64,000 nucleotides of DNA, from contig CAJNDS010002173.1 in the NCBI GenBank assembly GCA_905221605.1, forward strand, positions 124,001-188,000. The letters run 5' to 3'. A program made the translations under genes and the position numbers. Positions 28,221 through 41,800 of this stretch are shown here, one piece after another. Numbering within the stretch: position 1 is the first letter of the stretch; each line of letters begins with the position of its first letter. The notes below the pieces were generated by a model, which made no database searches, was not told the DNA's origin, and was given only the letters and a program-made list of their open reading frames with translations. Source of the DNA: Symbiodinium natans. Its lineage: Eukaryota > Sar > Dinophyceae > Suessiales > Symbiodiniaceae.

Positions 28221-31200
28221 CTTTGCCGGCGACTTCTTGCGGGGGGTGCGATGGGGGGTTTACAAATCTGGCAAGCGTGTATCTGAGGTCTGAGCTCCAC
28301 GATGTCTGGGATGTCGTCGTCCCTGGCAGCGGCTTGGTAGGTTGGAGTGCTTTGCTGGTAGGGTTGAAAACCCCACATAACCCACGTCAACCCTCTCAGA
28401 ACTGGCAGCCCTACAAAGCCATGCAGCTCAGCACCACTGCACAGCGGTAAGTTCAGAGGGAGAAGATTCGGAACTTAGCCAAGAAAGGCACCACTCAAGC
28501 AAGGGATGCAACGGCACCTTTCATGGAACTTTAAACCCCTATAACCACTTCACTACATAAACAAACCCCTGCATCCCCCTGGCATCCCTGCACCACCCTC
28601 GCAACAGAACTTTCTCGGCCATTGCTTCACGCATTGCCTCCATCTCTGGTACAGGTGGTTCAGGAAGGTCTCGCTTAGGCCGACAAGACCTCTGTCAGGG
28701 TATTTATGGCCTGTTCTAGGCATCCTATGCTCAGCATTCAGGCTCTCTCCCCGCATAAAGTTGCAGCAAAATACCCCCTCCCCCCACCCCGACGCCAAAA
28801 AAAACAACGGCGACTGCCGCGTTTCCATAAACCCCTCAAGCAAACCCCTCTGAACCCCAAAGCCTTCAGCCTGCAAGCCCTCCCTAACACCCGCAATACA
28901 CAATCACTCCAAGCCGACAAACGTAAAGACCTGAGCAGCGGCCTCAGGTCGGCCCCTTTTACCGCTGCTGAGAAACATTCTTCAACAAGATCTCCTCCTT
29001 TTAAACCCAGTCAAGACATTTCGAAGCCCCTAGCTCAGCTCCCGACTCCACAGCGACTCCACCTGCAGAGCCTCGCCACCTTGCAACCCCCCCCGGTTTT
29101 GGGGTCGGTTTTGGGGGAGCTCGTTTTCATGGGGTTGAAGGGGTTGAAGGGCTTATGGACCCAACAATAAGATGACTCATTCTGGGGCTCCTCTTCTCTC
29201 TTTGGGGTCATCTATTGCCTTGCGGAATGCACTGCCCTTAAACGGGGTCCATCTAGCTGATTGCCGATAGTGCTGAAAGGTCCTCCCAAAAGAAGGGAAA
29301 CCAGGGGTCTTACAGGCCTTTGAAGCCTTCAGGGCTTCAGGCTTTGGGGGGAAGCTTCGTAGGCGTTCCTTCTGCTACTTGGAGGAATTCCTCCACGTCA
29401 CGGCTTCAAGGCTTTCACAGCTCAGGGTGTCGAAGTCTCTGTTGCGGCAGCCACGAGGCATAAGGCAGCGCACACAGGAACTGGGCTTGCGGACTTTATG
29501 TGGGGCTTCGGCCCCCGCAAGCCCCAGAACTCCAAACCCTGAACATGAGCCAGACTCGGTCGCTTGGCCCTTTTAAGCTCTCCGCAAAACTATGCAAATT
29601 GAGCAGGACGCAGCAAGAAACATACGAAGAAATCTCCCCCAGAACCCTCTCAAGCCAAGACAGTCCCCTGACATTTTGGCAGCTGGGGGCCGCGCCCAGG
29701 TAGGTGATGGAGTCGACCTTCCCGCAGGAGTCGAGCGTGAGTCGGCCTCGGAACAGCTTCTAGGGTCTAGGGTTTCGGGTTTAGGGTGATTTTGGAGCTT
29801 ATGAGGAGCTCAAGACAAGAGGAGGGGCTCGGGTTCTAGGGTAGAGAGGCCGAGATGGACGGCTTGATGCAAAACTCGGGGACCCACCTTGTTCCAGAGC
29901 AGTGCTGGCATGTGCCATCATAAGTTCGCACTCACTCGGGGCCGTGTTCGCATGAAGCTCAAGCCTCGCCTCTTACCGGGCAGCGTGGACACGGTGCCAG
30001 GCATCTTGTTGGGTGCGCTCTCAGTTGCGATGGGCCTCTCTAACCTTCTGGTCGCCACACATGCGGTAAGGCCCTTGCAAAAGTGGCCTTTGCCATTGCT
30101 CAGGTCCAGCGTGTCGGTCACCTGAGCTTAAATTCATGGGCTTTGCGGCGTTTTGTAATCAAGAGACCCCCCAAAAGTCACCTGACAAAGCGACTAGACT
30201 CTGGAGAGCTTGAGCGTTTGAGAGTCTCGTGTTGGGTCCTTCACAGCATTCTTGGACAGAAGTTCAGAAGGCTTGCGATCTTCTTTTGAGCCGTAGGCTT
30301 GAAGGGCTTCGCGCCCGCCCTTTAACCCTATAGCTCCCGCCCCCCCCCCCCCCCCCCCACCCCACCAAACCGATGAAGCTCCAGAAGCATGAGGCCCGAC
30401 TATCACCTGCTCCTCATTTTGCTCGGCCGGCTCTGCCTCTGCAGAAAATGGCTCTCGACTTTAGCAAACAACGAGGCAGCGAGCCCGACCACGTTGATAC
30501 ACATGCAGAGAGCTGAGTTTTGTGTTTGCATGCGTTCGTAACCAGAGTTTGTTCTCAAATACTGTCCCGTCCCTGTAGTGGCTGGCCTGCACGCCCCACG
30601 TCGACAGGCGTGAATTCCTCAGGAGAGGGTGAGCAGTCCTGAGGGAGGGCCCTGACTTACCGGAAGCTGCGATAAGGCCCAAGCCTAGTCAAGCCATGAC
30701 TTTCTCCTACACCAAGCCAACCGGGGTCTTTCCAACTGAGGTCGCCTCCCCTCTTCGAGGGAACCTCGTGCCTTCAACCCGAAAGCTTCCCCAGATGCTG
30801 GGAGGCGGGCTATAGTAGTGGAGGTTCCTGGTAGGAGACCTCCTTTCGCAATCGGCCCTTTGTGCCATCACCAGCTCGGATGCGCATGTTGCCGGATATT
30901 CTGCCCCTCGGGCTCTCTTCTTCCGTTTCTGAGCCCTTTGCAGCTTGGGCATTTTGAGGGCCTGCTTGAAAGAACCTCATCTGGAACGGGCAAGCCCCCA
31001 GCCTTTAGCCCCAAGACCTCAACACACCAACAGTCAAAAAATCAAACCTCGCAATCCCTGCGCAACCCCGCTCCCCCGCAAACTGTCCACCCCCCCCCCA
31101 CCCTCAAAGGAGACGACTGCTTGAAGCGCAGAGGTTGAGGAGGAAGAGTTGCGAGGGAAAAAGGCATGTGTCCAACGCACTTTGCTGAGCGATGCGGGCC

Positions 31201-34200
31201 CCAAATGGGGGTGTAAGAAATAGGGTCCTTAATAGAAAACCCAAAACAGTAAGGCACCCCTAATTTCGGAAACCCTCAAACCAATTAGGAGAATGCCGTG
31301 GCGTTCAGGTCTCAAGCCCCAGGCTTGTAAAACTCGGGCAGGAGATCCGGCGCTTCCTTGTGAGGGGATTTCAGGGTTTAGGGTTTAGGCCATACCAAGT
31401 CAGCATCGCAGTGCGCTGCTCTCACGTCTAGGGATGTAAGAACCTGCACTTACCGAGTAAACCCTTTACCCTTGGATCATGGCAGCAGCCAGCAAGCACC
31501 CCACCTGCATCACACCAGTGCTTTCTCCCCGCCTTCTGCTTCCCCATGAACTGACTCCCGACGAGTGGTTGAACAAATAAAAACCTAGCTTCATTAGTCG
31601 TCGCCGCAAGAGCCGCAAGTCCTAAATGTCTTGAGTTCACATTGAGTTCACATTCTGCCAGTGCCGAGTGAAGAAGGATCGGTTGGAATGGGACAAGATG
31701 GGACCTCAAGTCTGAATACAGTACGTTCCGAGGCAGCATGTGCCGAGACAGCTGCCAGCACGAAGTTTGCACGGTGCCTTCCCCTTTGAGCAATGAGGAC
31801 GTAGTAGCAATCAATCTTCTGCTTATTCAGCACGCGGAACGCACGCAGGCTGGCCTCCTCTGGAGTCATCCTGGCTCTCTCACTGTCACTCTCCCTCCCT
31901 CCCTCTCACTCTTTGCTGCCCTTTCTATGGGCTGTCTTGAGGGATCAGGCGCTCTCTACAACTATAACTAGGGGTTCCGAGAGGTGTCGGACTCGGGGAC
32001 TGCAGAAGGCGCCTGCGCTCCAGCAAAGGTACGGCCGCCCCCCCCCCCCCCCCCCCCCCTGCAAGAATCATAATCATCACATTGCTTTATGCCTGTAGTT
32101 ATCAGGAGCATGGTACCCGTAATCGTGTAAAAGCAGCATTGCCAAAAAAAGTATTAGTATTGGCAACCAAGACCAACAAATCACAGAATATGAGCTAGTT
32201 GTATCAGCAATGGCCGAGTCTTCTTCTCAGTGCTGATAGGCCGGGTGAGGTTCGCACACCCTCACTTCGGGAGAGAAAAATGCGAAGGACAATTCATCCT
32301 ATTCCTCGGAAGAGCTCCCAAGCACGTGCGCCAGATTGGTGGGCGTAGAGGGAGAAGCCTATAGGACTCGCCTACCACTGCGAAAGCATCAGCATGCAAA
32401 CTACGGAACATATCTCGAATTGGGCAGGACGCGAGTCTCTCTTGAACCACGTCGGAAAACCTGAGCATGCAACAATGCAAAACACAGCGAAATCGCTGAT
32501 TAAAAAGGGTTCGAAACACTTTGTGTGTTCAGTGCCTCAAGCTGCTCACCACTTGTCAGCTTTGCTGTAGACGAAGTTCGCCACATCCTCGAAGTTGTCA
32601 GGCCTCATCTTGTCGCCAACAGGAGGCTTCACACCTCTGTCGGACTCCCGGCTGATGATGGCCTGGACATCGTACTTGCGGTACTCGACGATGGAATCCC
32701 TCCACAGGTTAGCCCTAGAAACCTTCGGACAACTATTCACAGATGACACGCAAAGTGTGATATTAACTACCCTCTTACATGTAGACCCCAAGAGAAAAGC
32801 ATAGCAACTATACTCTAAAATCCACTGGACGACAAAGCCTCTTTTGCATCTCTACCAAACCGCCAACATGGCAGGCAGTGCAGTTGCCCTGGAAGGAGGT
32901 TTCGCCCTTCTCCTTGCTTGGAGGATCGGGAGGGACGAAGGGTTTAGGCCAGCAAAACCCAGTGACGGCTAAAGGTTGATGCGACAGCTCCCCTCGTGGT
33001 TTAAGCTCTCTTCTGCCAGGCAGTTTTGCCCTACAATCCGAAGACCAGGCCTCTTATAGGGTCGATTCTGGGGGCTTTACGGCCTTCTACTCCCATATGG
33101 GGGTTTCCGAACGGAGGGGTGCCTTATTGGGGTCCTACTCTTTGGGGATCTTTATTGGGGTCACCCTTTTCGTAAACCCCCATATGTACCATTTCTGAAA
33201 TCACAGAACTTGCCACCATGTTAATCATTGCGGATCTGCGGTCGTAGCTGCAAGTACTGAGGTTTCCCTAGGCCTTCTTTTTTGCTCTACGTACAACTGC
33301 CTTGGTACGTCCCCCGACCATTCCTTTCTTCCTTCCTGATATCTCAAGGAAATAACAGCAAGGCTAAACTCCCCACAACATGCTCCACGTTTTCAGAAGT
33401 GAGGTATTGGAGAGCCCAGTCTCCAGCTCCATGGCAAGGGCCGGTTTTGCAGTGGCCGCTGAGATCAGAAGCCCCAACGCTGCACCAGCCAGCAGACTCC
33501 AGGAGCTGGGCTGGCTGGGCTCAGGGGTGCCCTTGAAGGCGCCTAACATTGGCACGGGAGACAAGCAACCTGTGAAAGAAGGAGCTGCACTTCTCAAAGC
33601 ACCTCTTAGACACAGTACAAGGATAAATACCAAATTACTTGTCAATGGCCGACCGAGGTGCTCGGCTGCCCCACCACAGCGCGCGACACCCTTTGAGGTG
33701 TGCCTGTCGTCAGCTGGCTTGGCAGGAGGAAGCAGCTGGCGCCGTGAAGGGCCAGGCAGACAGCGGCTGCAATGCGGCCAATGCGGAACATTTGTGATCT
33801 GGCCGAGGGTGCAAAGCCTGCTGCAACGCCAGGCGCTTGAGCCTATGTTGCTGTTGGAACCACGGAAATTGGGCCGGTTTCCAATAAGAAGCACCTTGTG
33901 CGCCTTTGAGAGATTCTGTTCGAAACTTTGAGTCTGGACTCTTTGCAATGCGTGGTGCTCACGCTTGTCTTTTGTAACTGAGAAGCCAAAACCGTTCAAA
34001 ACGGTAGGATTTGGGGTTTAGGGTAGGCTTAGGGTTTAGGGTCAAAGGGTCTACGTTTTCAGGTCGGCTTGTCAGAAGGTTTCATCGAGCTCCGTGGGGG
34101 CCGCGCCCAGGTATGAAGCCCCCAACGCGCGAATTACCGTGGCTCCGAGCCTGCCAACTCTATACCACGGGTTCTCAGAGTCGAGTTTAGGACTCTTTCC

Positions 34201-34729
34201 GGGCTTTTCTTGTGCGTCGACCCTCTTCTCCCAAATCCTCGGCCGCGGAGGAGCAAAAAGAACCGCCACTCTGAATCCCTGAACCCCTGACAACTTCCTC
34301 AAAATGCCTGAATCCCTGAAGCCCCAAAGCCCTGAAACCCCAAAGCCCCCCCTCCTCTGAACCCCGAAGTCTTTCTGTAACCCCTGAAGAAACTGGGCGG
34401 AGTTGCATGACGCCGCCGGTGGTGCCCGTGTCGTGCCTGCACCAAACGCGCAGGGTGGGCAACTCGAAGCTTGGGATGCCTGGAATAGCACAGTCATTCA
34501 ATGTAATTAAGGTAATATATATATATATATGTATACACCTACGATATTGTAGAATAGAGAAATATATTAATACATGTATATATGTATATATGTATATATG
34601 TATATATGTATATATGTATATATGTATATATGTATATATGTATATATGTATATATGTATATATGTATATATCATGTTATTATTTATCTGTTGAAAGAATA
34701 TGCAAAAAAGCATAAAATGCACACAGAAA

Positions 34730-34760
<31 letters not shown>

Positions 34761-37700
34761 TTATATTTATTTATATATATAGTTATATTTATATCTATAT
34801 TCATTTACTTGCCTCTTGTCGGGCCTACTGAGGTTTGCTTGAAGTGAGACCTTGCGTTGCTTCAAGGGGTGCAGAGAAACGAGCAGGCCCAGTATTGAGC
34901 AGCTGCATGCAGGGCAGACTTCCTACATCGACTTGTTGTGACATCGACATGGAAGCTTCAACTCGACGCACAGGGCTTTCAAATTCGGGCTTTGGAGCCG
35001 GAGCAGAGGGCAATATGTAAATACAGTGTTAAATAATGAGTATGTACATGAAGAACTTATGTATATAGAGAACATTAAACATAGATAAATGAAAAGATAC
35101 CAAGAAAACACATTGATATATATATATATATATGTACATATGTATACAGATGTACTTATTTTAAACACCATCCTTTCCCTGCTCTGCTTCTCCCCCGAGC
35201 GCCCGACACCGTGCTGCCGGTATTCAACGAGGGTCCGCCGGCTGCAACGGAGTCGCCGTTGACCTTCGAGTTGTGGATTTAGCCGCAAAGGCTTCAACAT
35301 GCGAAAAAAACAGTTTAGTTTCCCATGCGCCCGGCTCATTGTTTCAACAGACGCATCCTCAGTGATCTTCGCATGTGCGTGGGTTGACGGCTGTGCTTCT
35401 TCTGAACCCTCGACCCCCAGCCCGTTGCTCTTAATGCCCAATGAAGCCCATGTGTCAGCCCTACAGACCCTGAAGTGTAGGGCTTAGGACTTCCTTGCTT
35501 TTGGGCTTGTAGGCCCCTGAGTCCTACACCCCAAAGCCTGAAGTTCAGGGTGTTAAACTTCGAGCAACTGGGCCACCAAACAGGATCCAGCTTCCTCAGC
35601 AAGGCGGTGGCGAGCTTGCCGCCAACCTGCTTGCTTCGGGTTAGGGCTTGTTAGGGCTTATAAGGCTTAGGGCTCGGAGTTTAGGGCTTAGGGGTTGCTG
35701 AAAAGTCCACAAGGTCTCATGCCTTACACGCGGCCACGCTGGTTGACAGGCCAAACAGAAGGCTACGAAGACTATTACGGCAGAGGGGCACTCACGCAGG
35801 GTTTAGGGTTTCGGGTGTCGGGTCTGATCCGAAGGCTATGTCCGAGAAGCTTTGAGAAGCATCGTCTATGGGAGCCACCACGGAGCCAACATGGCCCAAT
35901 GGCCCAAGCCCCAAGACTCCTAAGACCCCAACCCTCGGAACACCTAGCCCTGAGTTTTAGCGGTTTAGGATTGTTGGGGTTTAGGAGCTTAGCTCTCGGG
36001 CTTAGGGTGGCCCAATTTGAGGGCAGCTGTGGGGACAAGAGCCGGGGAGAGCTCGGGAGGGTGGGGAGATCCGGGTGAACAGCAGGGCCGTCAGCAGCTT
36101 CTTTTGCCAATCACTTCTAGGGAGATGCAAACCCCTAAGCCGCTCCATGAGCCTGAGTTGTTCTTGAAGGCGCTGAACCCAAGCCCTAAACCCTTTTATG
36201 TTGCAGGAACGCCCCCCCCCCCCCCCCCCCCCCCCCAAGCGTAATTGCGAGTGGCGTCTGATCAGGCCTCGCGCCCGTTGAAGCCGTCGTGCCGCAGGTA
36301 TCGCCTGCCGAGTGTTTGCATATGTTCCATGTTGAAAAGACCAGGAAGGTCAGTGTAGGGTTTACTTCAGGACTTGGGGACATCCTCAGAAACGGCATGG
36401 ATCTTTGCATGAACTTCAAATAAAAGGGGTCAGAATCCCTCGATTCCTGAAGCCCCCACACTCTGAAACTTCTCCAAAGCCTTTAAACCCCGAAGCCGAA
36501 AAACCCTCGCAAGCCCCAAACCCCTGAAACCCACTCTAGAGCTTTTGGAGCCCCTACCCTGAAACCCACAACCCACAACCCACCCTAAACCCTATAACCC
36601 TATAACCCTATAACCCTATAACCCGATAACCCGATAACCTGATAACCCGATAACCCGATAACCCTATAACCCTGGAGCCCTGAAGGCCCTCCAAAAGCCA
36701 CCAAACAACATAAAGAGAGAGAGATTCTGCCGGGCGCGCGCGGCATCCTTCCGCTGGAAGCGCCGGCTGAACTCGCAGAGGGAACCGGCCTGGCCAAGAA
36801 GCGCTTTTGAAGGGCCGAAGTCTTCGGATCGTCCCGGCCCCGGAGACCCGAGGTTAGCAGGATGCGGCGTGGAGGCGGGGCTCAGGCTTCAGGCTTGAGG
36901 ATGGGAAATTGGAGCTTGGCTGCCGTTAGGGTTCAAGCTGAGCTCAAGATACAATGGTGCATACACCCACACACACAATTTAACATGTATGTACACATAG
37001 CACGGCATGAAAAACGTAGCATGATGTGAACACATGATGTGAAGCCCCAACTTTTTCAGAACCTTCTATGGGCCCATAGAACCCTGACCAACTAAACCTT
37101 GGACATACTTCTGAATACGGTTTAGGTTTGTGGCGGTAAAGTGGGTTTTAGGAGGATGCTGGGTTAAGGTTCGTCGAAAGACGGGGAGCATGGGAAACTT
37201 GAAGGGCAGGGTGATCAGGCTTCAAAAAGGGCGCGTGCCATGAACTCTACACCCTCAGCCCTCAACCCCGCAGCTGGAGATTAACGTGACGACCTGACGA
37301 CCTGACGACGTCCCTTCTCGAGGGACAAAAGCCCTGCGCCAACCAAATGGATTGCTTGTGAGCATAGCCCCCCATCCCAATGAGTCGGGAAGCCGGGTTT
37401 AGGGTTTAGGGTCTTTAGGGTTTTAAGGGGTCTTTGGGGTTTAGGGTGAAAAAAGAGCCTTAACGGGTCACTTGGGAAAACTCGCCGGTGCCAACCCCGA
37501 AGATGCCGGGATCCGTGGTGCAGAAATTGTGGTCCACGATCAGCCGGCCTGGAGTGCCCAGAGACACTTCTTGGGGTTTAGGCCTCTTAGGGGGGTTTAG
37601 GGGTTCCCCAGCCTCACCCTTCTCCGGCACTAAAACCGCAAACCCTCAACGCGCTCCAGTGCAAGGCTAGACCTTAAAAAGCTCCTGTGCAAAGGTCCTC

Positions 37701-38821
37701 GGCACACGACTCAGGGTTCACGCTGACACCCTGGTCCCGGGGCTCCCGGCCATCGTAGACCAGGCCGTTTCCATGGACCTCGTTGGTTGAAACTCTTGGA
37801 GGCATGTGTACGGCTGCGAATTCGCAGTTCGGAGTTTCGGGCTGTGGGGATTTGAGGGTTTTGCGTTGAGTGTTGGACAAACACAAGATTGCACAAGATT
37901 GCCGCAGCCCCGGGCGGAGTTGAAAATGTCGGGGTCCACGTTGAGCGCGTCCGCCGTGATGCACAGTCGACACGCCAGGAGCTCGGATGCAGGTGAGCTT
38001 CCATGGTTGAAGCGCGAGGGAAGGCCTAAACCCAAAATTCTAAGGATCCAGGCTTCCATGTTTTGGGCTGGTTCCGGGCGTCAGAGTGAGAGACTTCGGG
38101 AAGACTCAATGTGCGCTGAGTGGGGAACTAAGCAAAGGCTCATGGCGTACCGAGCGGGTGCCGACTCTCCGGGTGAATGGAGGAAACTTGCTTCGAGGCT
38201 CCAAGCTTCAATCATGGACCTTGAAACCGCATCAGCTCCTAGATGGGCTTGGAGGCCAGGACACTTCGGGGTGTATTGAGTGATTTCAGGTTGGGGGATC
38301 TTTGGGCCAGGGTGTGGTATAGGAGTTGACGGCGCAAGAGTTGATGCCCAGCGCGCGTCTCGCAAGGGCAGTGAGTCCGAAACCCCAAGCCAAGCCTCAG
38401 CCTCATGACACGAAACCAATTTTTCCACACCCCCCTCTCTCCCAACACCCGCGACGTTTGGCACCTTCTGTGGCAGACCGGCCGGGCTCGCCCCGAAATC
38501 CTGAACGCTTGGTTTCGGAGCTGAAATATCACATGCTTGCACCGTGTGTCAATGCAAGATCATGACCTGTGTGAACAGACACACTTACAGTCATCCCCTC
38601 TCTGTCTACGGAGCAACGTCAAGATGCCGAATCCAAAGGTGGAGGGTTGAGGGTCGAGGACTCGCAGTTTGGGGTCTAAGCCTGAAATAAACATACATAG
38701 ACAGACACACATGACTTGCTTGTAGCAAACTTGAAAATAACAGTTCCTACATCTCTCGCTCTCTCTCCCTCGCCTCTCTGTCTCTCTCTTCCCTCCCTCC
38801 CTTATACAAATAGAAATATAC

Positions 38822-38852
<31 letters not shown>

Positions 38853-41800
38853 ATACGTATAACACTAGGCCACACCAGGGCCAACGCCTCCATGGTACCC
38901 ATGGGCGCGCGAGCGGCCTCTGGGGCCGGGAACCTGCGCTTCTTGAGTTTGGTGAGGAATTTGGGGGGCACAAAAGGGTCAGGGTTTGGGAGCTTCTTCT
39001 TTGTCTGGAAGTTTAGAAAATTTGGGCCAATCCAGTGTGGTTGACAATCGACATGCGAAAGTCGCAGTGCCCGGTCTCTTCGCTGAAAGCTCGCTGCGTG
39101 CATATTGATGCTCATGGCCCCATAGCCTGCCAACTCCCCCAGAGCTCGGTCAAGCAAGTTTGGTACGACCTGCACCTGCTGAATGACTGCATCTTGAGGC
39201 CTTCGTCAATGGGACCCCAGCTTGTCAAGATGGCAGTATGTCATCGGACTTCATACGCATGCCGCATTCTCATCGGGTTGCGACCCACACCTGGCGTCCA
39301 GGACGTTCGCTGGCTGGATCCCTGCTTCACGAATAGCTTCGTTGATGCTGCGATGGTCGTTGCGACTCCAGCTGCCCAATCACCCGACCTGATTTGGCCA
39401 CATCGCATTGCAAATCACCCGGCAGAAATGCCCACCTACTCCCCCCCCTTCCCCAACGGCCGTCTGTGCATCCTCCAGCAGACGACTGGCCGCTTGGACT
39501 CGAGACAAGACAACTCAATCACGGCGCCACTGGTGGATAGCATGGCTGCTTCGATGTGCGTGAAGTCTGATCTATGGAATCTATAGCTCTAGTCTGAGTG
39601 ATGTTCAGCAGCAGTTTGTTCGGTGCCACTTCGAGGCATCCAACTCGGCGTGCGAACTCCAGTCATCAACTGGCTCGGTGAGCCCTTTCTCTCCATGAGA
39701 GCCCCGGACGGTGGCTCATTGAAGCGCTTCATTGCTCATGATCCTCCGATCTCCTGACACTCAGGAAGCCGAAGGACGTCTCAGGGGAATTGCTCGTTGA
39801 ATCTGTCTCTCCGCCTTGCCCTCTTGGGCGTGCTCTTTCTTCAGTATGCTTTTGCGTGAGCAGCAGAGGTGGTGTTGGCGGGGACTTAGCCATGAGTGGC
39901 AGCTTGCTCAGGTAAATGGATGAGTCCAACCCATGCAGGGGTTTATTTAGCTTAGTGTTCTTTTGGGGGATTTGAAGCCCCAGACCGGGTGGGGCCCTTA
40001 TGAGAGCCATCGCATGCACTTCCGGTGCCTCTTCTCCCTCTCGCGCTCGGCGGCGGCCAACTCTTCAGCAGGCCGAGGGGCCACTTCCCTGCAAAGAAGC
40101 GCAACTCTCCCACTTTATCAGGGTCTCATGGGTTTAGGAAGCCCTGAAGTTCAGGCCTTGGAGCTTGCGCGTCTTGCATGTTTATGGTCCCGTAACGACC
40201 GGCTTCTACGGCCGATGCTTGCAGCGAGACGCCCTAACAACCAACGAAGTTGTAAATCTGATCTTCAGATAGGCTCGGAATCATAATAAAGGCAGATCGG
40301 ACCGAGCCGGGCCTCACAGGCTTGGGACCTACTTTTCTTTTTTATGGACTAGGGCCACGCGGGCTAACCAACGCTTGCCGAAATTTTAGCTACGGTGGTT
40401 CTTAAACTGTTCTGGAAAGTGTCCAGAAATAGGATCTCCCTAAACCCAAGAATGAGGGACAAACAATTCCTCCCAAACCCCACATGAACCTCCAAACAAG
40501 AAACCTCCGAAGCGCCGTCCTCAAAGGCTGCGAAGAAAACCCTAGGATCCGCACCCGCCATTCTGATCCTCGAGGATGAGGCCCTTCCTTGTCCACGGGG
40601 TGTCTTAAGCAAACGGACGTTGTCTTAAATCTCTTCGGGGGTCCTATACTTTCAGGAGCAAGCGCAAGGTCTGGGGATGAGGCTTTGGGGGTAAACGGGG
40701 CTTGGATGTGAAGGTTTTTTGCCCATTCCAGTGGCCAGTTCCTCGTCTCTATGTCAGCGGGGCTCTCATTCTCTCTGCAACCCATCCAGTGGACCAGTTC
40801 GTGGAGCAAGGCTGAGCAAGGGGTTGCAGATGGAGTTGACATCTCATCAACATGTTTTGCCTGCATGGACTTCCACGGGCGTGGGCCGATGGGAAACGCG
40901 CCCGGAGCTCGAAGGCTGAGCCCTTTTGCCGTTCAGGAATGTAAATACGTAAAATTTCAGTTTTCATCTAATGAGGAAGCCCTATGATTTCCCACGTTTC
41001 GAATAATGATCGTAACTCTATCTCAGTTCTTTTCACAGCAAACCCAGGAGTTTGTGCTCTGCGCTTCGGGAAACTGATGTTGTTAGAACCCCTACCGTGA
41101 CCCAGCCTAGGTCCTGGACCCCGTCATTGGGTTCTGTATGCCTGCCGAAGCTTCTCGACTAGATGCAGGCGCGTGGCAGTCGTGCTCGAGTGCACTGCTG
41201 AATGCCCAGCAGGCGATAGCCTTCGTAGACCTGCGCATGCGTTGAAGTGTAGGGGCTCAGGTCGAGGATCCTAGAGCACATAGGACCTGTTGCGAACCAG
41301 CCAGACTCTCACTTGAAGCAGGCATGAGCGTTGTCGTTCATTCCAGGAGCGGCACGTTCCCAAAAAACAATAAAATCCCAGCGTCTAGATTGCTCTCCAT
41401 TGGCTTGCGATACGTTGGGGCAACTGTAGGGGGCACTGAGGCAACGCGCGTCGTTTGACGTCTCTTTCATGGGCCGTGGGACCCTGATCCTGTGAATACA
41501 GCACATGGCCCAATCATCCAGCTCAGCTGCAGGCATCCTACGCCCTATACCTTGTTGTCGGCCATATAAAACAGACATACATACATCTGTATAGTAAGTA
41601 TATACATAATATATCACACAAATGCGGCTAAATATATGTACAGTACACGCTCACGTTCTAGCCGAGCTTAAAACAGGCCTTCAAGCCCATGGTCTCGAGG
41701 ATATGATGGATCTTCTTCTCCACCTCGTCGCCCTGAGCTTGGCTCCGGATCCAAGCACAGGCACCCGCTGCAGAGATGGGGCAAGCCAGACACTGTCAGG

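Noticed and set aside
28290-28390. DDDIPDIVE as a NAC-beta/BTF3 C-terminus
   Set aside because: The motif resembles NAC-beta, but no other NAC exon is seen and the neighbouring exons belong to CFAP61, so the likeness is probably accidental.
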